From Streptomyces sp. NBC_01314 (lineage in GTDB: Bacteria > Actinomycetota > Actinomycetes > Streptomycetales > Streptomycetaceae), in contig NZ_CP108394.1 in the NCBI RefSeq assembly GCF_041435215.1, positions 4,402,001 to 4,466,000 on the forward strand: DNA of 64,000 nucleotides, read 5' to 3'. The translations under genes and the position numbers were made by a program. The notes below the pieces were generated by a model that was not told the origin of the DNA, ran no database searches, and saw nothing but the letters and a program-made list of their open reading frames with translations. This document shows positions 7,461 to 15,635 of this stretch, piece by piece (the first letter of the stretch is position 1; the number at the start of each line of letters is the position of its first letter).

Positions 7461-9971
7461 CTACAGCTTCTCCACCGGCGCGTACCGCAGCAGCAGCCGC
7501 TTCGGCTTGGTGTCGCCGAAGTCGACCGTCGCCTCCGCGTTCGCGCCCGTGCCGTTGACGCCGACGACCGTGCCGAGGCCGAACTGATCATGGGTGACGC
7601 GGTCGCCCACGGCGAGCGAGACCACCGGCTTCTCGTTGGTGCGGCGGGTCGCGAAGCCGGACGCGCCGGAGGCAGAGGAGCGGGAACGGAACGAGGACAG
7701 TGAGGACGCGATCCCGGCGGCCGGCCCCGAGGACACCGGTGCGGAGGCGCCCGTGCGCTTCCACTCCAGGTGCGTGGCCGGGATCTCCTCCAGGAAGCGG
7801 GACGGCGGGTTGTACGAGGGCTGGCCCCAGGCGCTGCGGAGCGAGGACCGGGTGAGGTACAGCCGTTCACGCGCGCGGGTGATGCCGACGTACGCGAGGC
7901 GACGCTCCTCCTCCAGTTCCTTGGCCTGGCCGAGGGCGCGCATGTGCGGGAAGACGCCGTCCTCCATGCCGGTCAGGAAGACGACCGGGAACTCCAGGCC
8001 CTTGGCGGTGTGGAGGGTCATGAGCGTGATGACGCCCGAGCCGTCCTCCTCGTCGTCCGGGATCTGGTCGGAGTCGGCGACCAGCGCCACCCGCTCCAGG
8101 AAGGCGGGGAGCCCGACGGGAGTCGCGGCCGCCGCCTCGCCCTCACCTTCCGCGGCCCCGGACTCCTGCTCGAACTCCAGTGCCACGGCGGCGAGTTCCT
8201 GGAGGTTCTCGATGCGGGTCTCGTCCTGCGGGTCGGTCGACGCCTGCAACTCGGCCAGGTAGCCGGTGCGTTCGAGGACCGCCTCCAGGATGGTGGCCGG
8301 TCCGGCGCCGGACTCGACGACGGTCCGCAGGTCCTCCATCAGCGTGTTGAACCGCTTGACGGCGTTCGTCGACCGGGCCGCCATGCCGTACGCCTCGTCG
8401 ACGCGCTTCAAGGCCTGCGGGAAGCTGATCTTCTCGCGCTGCGAGAGAGCGTCGATCATGGCCTCGGCGCGGTCGCCGATGCCGCGCTTGGGCACGTTGA
8501 GGATGCGGCGCAGCGGGACAGAGTCCTCCGGGTTGGCGAGAACGCGCAGGTACGCGAGGACGTCCCGGACCTCCTTGCGCTCGTAGAAGCGGACACCGCC
8601 GACGACCTTGTAGGGCAGGCCGACGCGGATGAAGATCTCTTCGAAGACTCGGGACTGGGCGTTCGTCCGGTAGAAGACGGCGACGTCGCCGGCCTTCGCG
8701 TCGCCCGCGTCCGTCAGTCGGTCTATCTCGTCGGCGACGAACTGGGCCTCGTCGTGCTCGGTGTCGGCGACATAGCCGGTGATCTGCGCACCCGCGCCCG
8801 CGTTCGTCCACAGGTTCTTGGGGCGGCGGGACTCGTTGCGCTCGATGACGGCGTTGGCCGCGCTCAGGATGGTCTGGGTGGAGCGGTAGTTCTGCTCCAG
8901 CAGGATCGTCGTCGCGTCCGGGTAGTCCTCCTCGAACTGGAGGATGTTCCGGATGGTCGCGCCGCGGAACGCGTAGATCGACTGGTCCGCGTCACCCACG
9001 ACGCAGAGCTCGGCGGGGGGTACGTCCCACTCGGCGGGCGGTACGCCAACGGGGTGCTCGGAGGTACCGACCAGCTCTCTGACCAGGGCGTACTGGGCGT
9101 GGTTGGTGTCCTGGTACTCGTCGACGAGCACATGCCGGAAGCGGCGGTGGTAGTGCTCGGCGACGTCCGGGAAGGCACGCAGCAGATTGACCGTCGTCAT
9201 GATCAGGTCGTCGAAGTCGAGCGCGTTCGCCTCGCGGAGGCGGGACTGGTAGAGCGCGTAGGCCTGCGCGAGGGTCTTCTCGAAACCGTCGGAGGCCTGG
9301 GCGGCGAAGTCCTCCTCGTCGATCAGCTCGTTCTTCAGGTTCGAGATCTTGGCGCTGAAGGACTTGGGCGGGAAGCGCTTGGGATCGAGGTCCAGGTCAC
9401 GGCAGACGAGCGCCATCAGCCGCTTGCTGTCGGCCGCGTCGTAGATCGAGAAGGAGGACGTGAAGCCGAGTCTCTTCGACTCGCGCCTCAGGATCCGTAC
9501 GCACGCGCTGTGGAAGGTCATGACCCACATCGCGTTGGCGCGCGGTCCGACGAGGTGCTCGACGCGCTCCTTCATCTCGCCCGCGGCCTTGTTGGTGAAG
9601 GTGATCGCGAGGATCTGGCCCGGGTGGACCTGCCGCTCGCCGAGCAGATGCGCGATGCGGTGGGTGAGCACCCGGGTCTTGCCGGAGCCGGCACCGGCCA
9701 CGATGAGCAGGGGCGAGCCCGCGTGGACCACGGCCGCGCGCTGGTTCTCGTTCAGCCCGTCCAGGAGCGCCGCCGCGTCGATCGCCGGGCGGGGGGCGCC
9801 GTCGCGGTAGTAGGCGTCCCGGTCCGGAGGCGCGTCGAACTTCCCACCGAACAGATCGTCCGGAAGCGGCTCCGGTACGTGATCGTCCTCGGGCGGCGGC
9901 GGGGGTTCCTCCGCGTGGCCGCGAGGGGCCTGGAGGTCCGCCAGGAAGCTGTCGTCAAAGAGGCTGCTCAT
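7461..9971 (-). CDS. pcrA: ATP-dependent DNA helicase PcrA/UvrD (SF1A)
   Basis: 836 residues with all UvrD-type motifs: motif Ia and Walker A (GAGSGKT) near residue 115, Walker B DEYQDT, motif III DADQSIYAFRGA, motif IV EQNYRS, motif V TLHTAKGLEFPVVFL and motif VI VGITRARE. The C-terminus resembles the Tudor-like RNA-polymerase-binding extension of PcrA (GDRVTHDQFGLGTVVGV). It unwinds DNA 3'-5' in nucleotide excision repair and in clearing replication conflicts. The N-terminal 90 residues form a variable acidic extension. The promoter upstream matches the PafBC damage motif with one mismatch, in line with the known damage induction of mycobacterial uvrD1. Confidence 0.95.
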   Translation of the reverse strand: MSSLFDDSFLADLQAPRGHAEEPPPPPEDDHVPEPLPDDLFGGKFDAPPDRDAYYRDGAPRPAIDAAALLDGLNENQRAAVVHAGSPLLIVAGAGSGKTRVLTHRIAHLLGERQVHPGQILAITFTNKAAGEMKERVEHLVGPRANAMWVMTFHSACVRILRRESKRLGFTSSFSIYDAADSKRLMALVCRDLDLDPKRFPPKSFSAKISNLKNELIDEEDFAAQASDGFEKTLAQAYALYQSRLREANALDFDDLIMTTVNLLRAFPDVAEHYHRRFRHVLVDEYQDTNHAQYALVRELVGTSEHPVGVPPAEWDVPPAELCVVGDADQSIYAFRGATIRNILQFEEDYPDATTILLEQNYRSTQTILSAANAVIERNESRRPKNLWTNAGAGAQITGYVADTEHDEAQFVADEIDRLTDAGDAKAGDVAVFYRTNAQSRVFEEIFIRVGLPYKVVGGVRFYERKEVRDVLAYLRVLANPEDSVPLRRILNVPKRGIGDRAEAMIDALSQREKISFPQALKRVDEAYGMAARSTNAVKRFNTLMEDLRTVVESGAGPATILEAVLERTGYLAELQASTDPQDETRIENLQELAAVALEFEQESGAAEGEGEAAAATPVGLPAFLERVALVADSDQIPDDEEDGSGVITLMTLHTAKGLEFPVVFLTGMEDGVFPHMRALGQAKELEEERRLAYVGITRARERLYLTRSSLRSAWGQPSYNPPSRFLEEIPATHLEWKRTGASAPVSSGPAAGIASSLSSFRSRSSASGASGFATRRTNEKPVVSLAVGDRVTHDQFGLGTVVGVNGTGANAEATVDFGDTKPKRLLLRYAPVEKL

Positions 9972-9980
9972 CGCTCTCCG

Positions 9981-10003
9981 AGTCTAGGCGCCCCCACTGA
10001 CAG
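9981..10003 (-). promoter_or_regulatory. PafBC-like promoter of pcrA
   Basis: Read on the minus strand, CTGTCAGTG (one mismatch to TTGTCRGTG) is followed after exactly 8 nt by TAGACT, a full match to TAnnnT. The ATG of pcrA is 9 nt downstream, so the 5' leader would be very short. Confidence 0.6.
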
Positions 10004-10216
10004 CGAGAGGCCGCCCCGGGAAGTCCGCACCCGACACTCACCGCGACCGCCGTGCGACGGTGAGCCATCGAGCGTACCGCTTGTCGCGCCGAAGAGGCTA
10101 AGGTCACGAAAACGTATCGGGCATATCGCACATCAACCTTCACACGGGCCACACGAGTTGGCTAGCTTTTTCCTTAGGGCCGTACGACCCAACCGGCGAA
10201 CGTCGCCGGGCCGCAC

Positions 10217-10374
10217 AGCCTCCGCCGAGTCCGGTATGCCTCCCGAGGCCGCCGGAGCCGGGGACCCACCGATCTCTGGGGTGAATCGACCCGACCGCCG
10301 CACGCGGCAAGGGTCGTAGGGCAAACCTTCCGAAGCTTGCGCCCGAACCCGACAGCTAACCCGGTAGGCGGACA
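10217..10374 (+). promoter_or_regulatory. c-di-AMP riboswitch (ydaO/yuaA class)
   Basis: The conserved core words of the class occur in order: GGGGACCCA (about 10259-10267), GGGGTGAATC (10278-10287), TCGTAGGGC (about 10314-10322), CCTTCCG, and CCCGAACCCGACAGCTAAC-like sequence near 10342-10360, closed by a CCGCC (10222-10226) / GGCGG (10367-10371) stem. In Streptomyces this class sits upstream of cell-wall hydrolase genes and turns expression off when c-di-AMP is high. It directly precedes the NlpC/P60 gene at 10395. Confidence 0.93.
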
Positions 10375-10394
10375 ACGGAAGGAGACGCCGAACC

Positions 10395-11621
10395 ATGGCG
10401 CCGCACCGCAAGCCGCGTCCGGCCGGAACGCGCGCGGGCATACGCACCCCCGCTCTCGCCACGGCCGCCCTCACCTCCGTGGCCCTGCTCTCCCAGACGG
10501 CCGCCGCCGCGCCCTCGACCGACGACAAGCCGAGCCTGGAGGAAGTCGAGAAGAAGGTCGACGACCTCTACCGCAAGGCCGGTTCGGCGACCGAGAACTA
10601 CAGCGCGGCCAAGGAGAGGACGACCAGGCCGAAGAAACAGGTCGACACCCTCCCCGACGGGGTCGCCAAGCGCACGGGGAAACCCGACGGGGCGCCGGGG
10701 GAACTCGGTTCGTCCGCCGCGGCCCAGTACCTCGCGGGCGCCGCCGCCCCCGACCAGGCCTCGCCGCTCCTGGCGGACGACCCGCAGGGCTACCTCGACC
10801 AGAACCAGCTGACGGACCGGTTGACCGATCGCCGGCAGGACGCCGTCGACAACACGTACGTCACCCAGCAGGCCGAGTCGACGGAGCAGCGTCAGGGGGC
10901 GAGCGACAGCCTCGAACAGCTCACCGAGTCACAGAACACCCTCAAGAGCAGCAAGGCCAAGGTCCAGGCGAAGCTCGCCGTGGCCCGCACCCTGCTCTCC
11001 ACCCTCACCACCGAGGAGAAGGCCCGGCTCGCCGCGATCGAACAGCGCGAGCAGGAGGAGGCCGACCGCGAGGCCGCCGAGGAACTCGCGCGGCAGCAGG
11101 CGGCACAGACGGCGCCCCAGGCAGCCCAGGAGACTCAGGAGACCCAGGAAGCTCAGGGCACCCAGGGAGGCCAGGGAACCCGGGAGGAGGCCTCCTCCGG
11201 CACCGAGACGTCCACCGGCACCGCCGTCAGGACGACCGCCCCGGCCGAGGACTCCACCTACGCCTCGAAGGCCGCCAAGGCCCTCGCCTTCGCCCGCGCG
11301 CAGATCGGCAAGCCGTACGTCTGGGGCGCCACCGGCCCCGGCTCCTACGACGGCTCCGGCCTCACCCAGGCCGCCTGGAAGGCCGCCGGCGTCGACCTCC
11401 CCCGTGCCACCTACGAGCAGGCCACCGCGGGCGCGACCGTCTCCCTCGCCAACGCCAGACCGGGCGACCTCGTCTTCTTCTACGACAACATCGGCCACGT
11501 CGGCCTCTACATCGGCAACGGCATGATGATCCATTCCCCGAAGCCGGGAGCGTACGTCCGCGAGGAGTCGGTCTTCTCCGACGGGGAGTCGTCGATCCAC
11601 AGCGTGGTGCGGCCGGCGTAG
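10395..11621 (+). CDS. NlpC/P60 domain secreted protein lacking the catalytic Cys
   Basis: 408 residues: signal peptide (about 1-42), a long coiled-coil region (about 50-230), an acidic/Gln-rich linker of QE-type repeats, and a C-terminal NlpC/P60 domain from about 295. The domain keeps the second and third catalytic positions (His368, His380), but where the family has D-C-S-G it reads D-G-S-G: residue 320 is Gly (codon GGC for expected TGC). The paralogue at 13430 has the intact Cys. The coiled coil also departs from the paralogue (inserted Pro and Gly). GGAAGGAG lies 10 nt before the ATG. Expression is under the c-di-AMP riboswitch upstream. It is likely a catalytically dead cell-wall-binding or regulatory protein, or an early decaying gene. 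Confidence 0.88.
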   Translation: MAPHRKPRPAGTRAGIRTPALATAALTSVALLSQTAAAAPSTDDKPSLEEVEKKVDDLYRKAGSATENYSAAKERTTRPKKQVDTLPDGVAKRTGKPDGAPGELGSSAAAQYLAGAAAPDQASPLLADDPQGYLDQNQLTDRLTDRRQDAVDNTYVTQQAESTEQRQGASDSLEQLTESQNTLKSSKAKVQAKLAVARTLLSTLTTEEKARLAAIEQREQEEADREAAEELARQQAAQTAPQAAQETQETQEAQGTQGGQGTREEASSGTETSTGTAVRTTAPAEDSTYASKAAKALAFARAQIGKPYVWGATGPGSYDGSGLTQAAWKAAGVDLPRATYEQATAGATVSLANARPGDLVFFYDNIGHVGLYIGNGMMIHSPKPGAYVREESVFSDGESSIHSVVRPA

Positions 11622-11625
11622 ACCC

Positions 11626-12525
11626 TCACAGCACCAGCGGCTCCAGCCCTCGTACCCCCTCACGGAACTGGTGCACCGCCGCCCACGCCACCTCGGGCTC
11701 GGTCGCCGGCTGCGCGCGGGCGGGTGCCGGCCGGTCCAGCCACTCGGGGGAGGTCTCCCACAGGTGGGTGAGGGCGGTGTCGGCGGCGGGTCCGGTGCAG
11801 GTGCGCAGCACAGTCGCGCCGAGGTACCGGTAGGCCCGGACCTGTTCCACGGCGCGCACCGTCCCGTACTCGGCCGTGGTCGACAGGTCGGGCGCCCGGC
11901 GGATCAACCGCTCCCAGTTGTCGGGGAGCACGGGCGCCTGGGAGGCCCCGGCCATCCAGCGCAGGGCCTCCCGGGCCCCGTCTCCACCGAGCGAGGAGGT
12001 GAAGCGGGTCTGCGCGGTGAGCACGGCGGCCGCGTCAGTACGGATCAGCTCCAGGGTGAGATCGGGAAGCCGGCTGAGCCCGCGCAGCGACTTGGCGGTC
12101 ACCAGGCTCATCACCACGCGCAACAGATCATGGGGCAGCCCGCCGGAGAGCAACTGGCACAGCCACAGGAACCGCTCCGGCAACCACACTCCCCGCAGCT
12201 CCAGCAACTCGCGAGCCCGAGGGTTCCGAGCCAGTACCGCCCCGCGCCGCCCAACCCGTCTCCCGACCGCAGCCGGGAGGTCCACGCGGCGCGCAGAGTA
12301 TCGAGGCGGCTTCGACGGTGGAGCCGGCCTGTCTCCGGACGGACTCCCCCCAGCAGCCCCCGAAAGGGCTCGGATCATCTCGACGGAGGGCGGCACCGCC
12401 ACCAGCGCCAGCAGAACCCGACCCACTTGGGCCGGCCCGCCCGTCCATACGCCATAGCCCAACGCGATGGCAGCCAAGACCCACAAACCCATGAGAAGCC
12501 ATCTCAGGCGCCCCCCGTACCGCAT
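11626..12525 (-). CDS. Membrane protein of unknown function
   Basis: 299 residues. Two hydrophobic segments lie at the N-terminus (about 8-25 and 32-50), followed by a basic soluble region and helical stretches with no motif I recognise. It ends 4 bp from the end of the convergent NlpC/P60 gene and follows the small four-TM gene at 12570 with a 44-bp gap, so those two probably form an operon. The start at 12525 has GAGGAG immediately before it; an in-frame ATG at 12492 is possible. No function is proposed. Confidence 0.7.
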   Translation of the reverse strand: MRYGGRLRWLLMGLWVLAAIALGYGVWTGGPAQVGRVLLALVAVPPSVEMIRALSGAAGGSPSGDRPAPPSKPPRYSARRVDLPAAVGRRVGRRGAVLARNPRARELLELRGVWLPERFLWLCQLLSGGLPHDLLRVVMSLVTAKSLRGLSRLPDLTLELIRTDAAAVLTAQTRFTSSLGGDGAREALRWMAGASQAPVLPDNWERLIRRAPDLSTTAEYGTVRAVEQVRAYRYLGATVLRTCTGPAADTALTHLWETSPEWLDRPAPARAQPATEPEVAWAAVHQFREGVRGLEPLVL

Positions 12526-12569
12526 CTCCTCATCATCGCGGCCACCGAGCGTTCACACCCCAGCTTCCG

Positions 12570-12923
12570 TCAGGTCCAGAGCACCGCGATGAAGATGTTC
12601 GCGACGGTCAGCGCGCCCACCAGGCCGAACAGCGGCTTCTCCACCGTCTCTTCGTCCCGTTTCACGTAGACGAGCCCCAGGATCACGATCAGCAGCGCGA
12701 GTTTGACGCCGATCTTGATGTTGTCGACGGGCTGATCGTCGGCCTGGTTGAGGCCGACCAGGAGCACTCCGGTGACCAGCATGGTCAAGGCACCGTGGAG
12801 CATGGCCGGGACGAAGCGGGCGGTGCCCTGGCCCATGGCCTTCATCTGGGTGAGGAACCCGCCCAGGAGGGAGGCGATGCCGATGATGTGGAGGGCGACG
12901 AGGATGTGGATGAGTACGTCCAT
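12570..12923 (-). CDS. Small four-helix membrane protein
   Basis: 117 residues with four predicted TM helices (about 3-22, 40-58, 70-88 and 98-116) separated by short polar loops, including an acidic/Lys turn (VKRDEETVEK). Conserved hypothetical in streptomycetes as far as I recall; it resembles small integral-membrane proteins of the DoxX/copper-resistance-D size class, but no diagnostic motif is seen. It is first gene of a likely two-gene unit with 11626-12525. Confidence 0.75.
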   Translation of the reverse strand: MDVLIHILVALHIIGIASLLGGFLTQMKAMGQGTARFVPAMLHGALTMLVTGVLLVGLNQADDQPVDNIKIGVKLALLIVILGLVYVKRDEETVEKPLFGLVGALTVANIFIAVLWT

Positions 12924-13429
12924 GCGCGGAGCCTAATGAGAGGCCTGCGTTCCGCCGGTACCGGGGGCGAGCGCAGCAGCGAACCGCGGGGCCGGTGAAT
13001 GGGGCTTCGGAGCGCCCCGGGCGTCCGGAGAAACCCGTGATGATCTTGCATATATGCGCCGTATAGCACCATCGCACCCTCTTCCGGTCCGAAATGGCCG
13101 CATCGGTCATAGCGCAGCGTGAAGTCGGCGGCGCCAGGACGGGATCGCGGTCACATACGGTCACCTCGCGGTCGGTGCCCGCCACTTCCGCACAACGCGT
13201 TACGGTGCGGTCACGGCCAGGTTTAGCGTCCTCTCAGGTGACCGGCTCCCCACCGCCGCCCTGGCCAGGGGCGGCAGTCGGACACCACCGCCGAGAAGGT
13301 CCGGCGGCGTCCCGCTCCCCCCTGTGCGGGCCGTCGCCGGACGCGTCACCGCTCCCCCCAGGCGGCCCGTACGGACAGACGATGTTCGTACTGCGGACGG
13401 CGGTCGTACGGAGAGGACATGGACTCCAC
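12924..13429. other. Intergenic region between divergent genes
   Basis: 506 bp. An AT-rich patch at 13035-13075 contains the perfect palindrome GCATATATGC (13048-13057) and TATAGC, a likely promoter area. No ydaO-type riboswitch core is present although an NlpC/P60 gene follows. No gene is supported. Confidence 0.45.
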
Positions 13430-14509
13430 GTGGCAGCGCACCGCAAGCCCAGACAGCGCTCACTCGGCGGCCACACGGTCCGCACGGCCGCGACATTCGC
13501 CCTCGCGGGCGCGGCGACCGCGACCGGTTTCGACGGCACCGGCCACGCCGATCCACAGCTCACGCCTGACCAGGTCAAGGCGAAAGTGGACAAGCTGTAT
13601 CAAGAGGCTGAGGTCGCCACCGAGAAGTACAACGGCGCGAAGGAGAAGGCCGACAAGGCGCGGGAGAACCTCGAAGAGCTGCGCGACCAGGCCGCCCGCC
13701 GCACCGAACGACTCAACTCGGCGCGGGACGAACTCGGTTCACTGGCGGCGGCGCAGTACCGGGGCGGGGGCATGGACCCCTCCTGGCAGCTCGCTCTCTC
13801 CGCCGACCCGGACCAGTACCTGGACGGCGCCGCCCTCGCCGAGCGCGTCGGCAGCCGACAGTCGGCGGACGTGGCGAGCGTCCGGAAGCAGTTGTTGGAA
13901 ATCGAACGGCTGCGCGGGGCCGCCCGCGTCGAACTGGGCACGCTCAAGACCCGGCAGACGGAGCTGAAGCGGCACAAGAAGACCGTCACCTCGAAGCTGA
14001 CCGACGCACGGCAGCTGCTCGGCCTGCTCACCACCGAGGACCGCGCGCGGTATGACGTCGCGGGGGGCACCGCGGGGCACGCCTCCCGCTCCTCCACCTC
14101 GTCCCGGCGCAGCCTCACCGGCCCGGTCTCCCCCGCCTCGGCCACCGCCGACGCCCCCGACTCCCGAGCCGCCGCGGCCGTCTCCTACGCATACTCCAAG
14201 CTCGGCAGCCCGTACGTCTGGGGCGCCACCGGCCCCAGCGCGTTCGACTGCTCCGGCCTCACGCTGGCGGCCTACCGCGCCGCCGGCGTCTCCCTCCCCC
14301 GCACCACCTACTCCCAGATCAACGCCGGCCGCCGCGTCGCCCGCTCCGAACTCCTCCCCGGCGACCTCGTCTTCTACTACTCCGGGATCAGCCACGTGGG
14401 GATCTACATCGGGAACGGCCAGATGATCCACGCCCCGAACCCCTCGGCCCCGGTACGCGTGGCACCCCTCGACGAGATGCCGTACGTGGGGGCCACACGG
14501 GTGGCCTGA
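13430..14509 (+). CDS. NlpC/P60 family secreted peptidoglycan endopeptidase
   Basis: 359 residues: basic N-terminus and signal sequence (about 15-40), coiled coil (about 48-205) typical of RipA-like hydrolases, and a C-terminal NlpC/P60 domain with catalytic Cys274 (FDCSGL) and His322 (SHVGIYIGNG), plus a following polar residue. It cuts D-glutamyl-meso-DAP-type stem-peptide bonds. The start is placed at GTG 13430 because it gives VAAHRKPRQR, matching the N-terminus of the paralogue (MAPHRKPRP); the ribosome site is weak, and an in-frame ATG at 13382 is the alternative. It is clearly a duplicate of 10395-11621 but intact and without the riboswitch. Confidence 0.88.
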   Translation: MAAHRKPRQRSLGGHTVRTAATFALAGAATATGFDGTGHADPQLTPDQVKAKVDKLYQEAEVATEKYNGAKEKADKARENLEELRDQAARRTERLNSARDELGSLAAAQYRGGGMDPSWQLALSADPDQYLDGAALAERVGSRQSADVASVRKQLLEIERLRGAARVELGTLKTRQTELKRHKKTVTSKLTDARQLLGLLTTEDRARYDVAGGTAGHASRSSTSSRRSLTGPVSPASATADAPDSRAAAAVSYAYSKLGSPYVWGATGPSAFDCSGLTLAAYRAAGVSLPRTTYSQINAGRRVARSELLPGDLVFYYSGISHVGIYIGNGQMIHAPNPSAPVRVAPLDEMPYVGATRVA

Positions 14510-14714
14510 ACCGGGCGGCGTGGCCGCGGGTGCCGTGGTTGCGGGTGCATCGGTCTGGCGCCTTGGGCCTTGGGCTGGGTGCCTTAGGCCGGGCGCCTTG
14601 AGCTGGGTGACGGTGGCCGGCTGTCCGAAGCCGGGTGGCTCGGGCCGACCAGCACACATCAGCCGCTGCCCGACGGCAGCACCAGGGACCCGGCATCGGC
14701 ACCAGTGCCCACCC

Positions 14715-15635
14715 TCACACCAAGCGTCGTGCCGTCGCCCATCTCGTCAGCTCGTGCCGGTTGGAGAGCTGCAACTTCCGCAGCACGGCGGAGACATGGG
14801 ACTCCACCGTCTTCACCGAGATGTAGAGCTGCTTGGCGATCTCCTTGTACGCATAGCCGCGGGCGATGAGACGCAGCACCTCGCGCTCGCGCTGGGTGAG
14901 CCGGTCGAGGTCCTCGTCGACGGGCGGGGCGTCGGTGGAGGCGAAGGCGTCGAGGACGAAGCCGGCCAGGCGCGGAGAGAAGACCGCGTCGCCTTCCTGC
15001 ACCCGGAAGATGGAGTTGACGAGGTCGGAACCGGTGATCGTCTTGGTGACATAGCCGCGCGCTCCGCCCCGGATCACGCCGATCACGTCCTCCGCCGCGT
15101 CCGACACGGACAGGGCGAGGAACCGGACGGGCTGCTCGGCGTCCGCCATCAACGCCGAGCAGCGGCGCAGGACTTCGACACCACCGCCGCCGGGCAGATG
15201 CACATCGAGGAGCACCACCTCGGGCCGTGCGGCAGTGATCACCGACACCGCCTGGTCGACGTCGGGCGCCTCCCCGACGACCTCCACGCCGGTATGGTCC
15301 GTCTGCCCGATCTCGGCCCGCACTCCCGTACGGAACATCCGGTGATCGTCCACCAGCACGACCCGGACGTGCCGCCCGGGCCCAGAGACACCGGCATCGG
15401 CCTCAGCCCCTGCCGCAGCGGCCGGGCCGGCCGTGGCGGACTTCCCGGGTACGACGGTCACGCCGGCATCGCCGGACGTGGTGGCCTTGTCGGGCGCATC
15501 GGACCTCCCGGACTCGTTGGGCAGGCCCTCGGCCGCATCCGTGCCCCGCGCGGTCGGACCTCGCTGGTCCCTGTCCGGGCCAGTGCCCGAACCGCTCTGT
15601 GCGGCAAGGTCGTTCGCCCCGTTCGCGTCACTCAT
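14715..15635 (-). CDS. LuxR/NarL-family response regulator
   Basis: 306 residues. The first 85 are a disordered Gly/Ala/Asp/Pro-rich tail that most NarL regulators lack. A receiver domain follows with phospho-acceptor Asp144 (LLDVHLPG) and the conserved Lys (VTKTI), then a LuxR helix-turn-helix (LTQREREVLRLIARGYAYKE). The ATG overlaps the stop of the upstream histidine kinase gene (ATGA), so translation is coupled and the two form a two-component pair. The likely targets are the divergent PspC-domain genes at 17088 onwards, an inference from gene layout. Confidence 0.92.
   Translation of the reverse strand: MSDANGANDLAAQSGSGTGPDRDQRGPTARGTDAAEGLPNESGRSDAPDKATTSGDAGVTVVPGKSATAGPAAAAGAEADAGVSGPGRHVRVVLVDDHRMFRTGVRAEIGQTDHTGVEVVGEAPDVDQAVSVITAARPEVVLLDVHLPGGGGVEVLRRCSALMADAEQPVRFLALSVSDAAEDVIGVIRGGARGYVTKTITGSDLVNSIFRVQEGDAVFSPRLAGFVLDAFASTDAPPVDEDLDRLTQREREVLRLIARGYAYKEIAKQLYISVKTVESHVSAVLRKLQLSNRHELTRWATARRLV

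Noticed and set aside
5558..7870. 770-codon antisense frame across the M23 and pcrA 3' region
   Set aside because: It mirrors the true genes in codon phase, lacks a domain and crosses a terminator.
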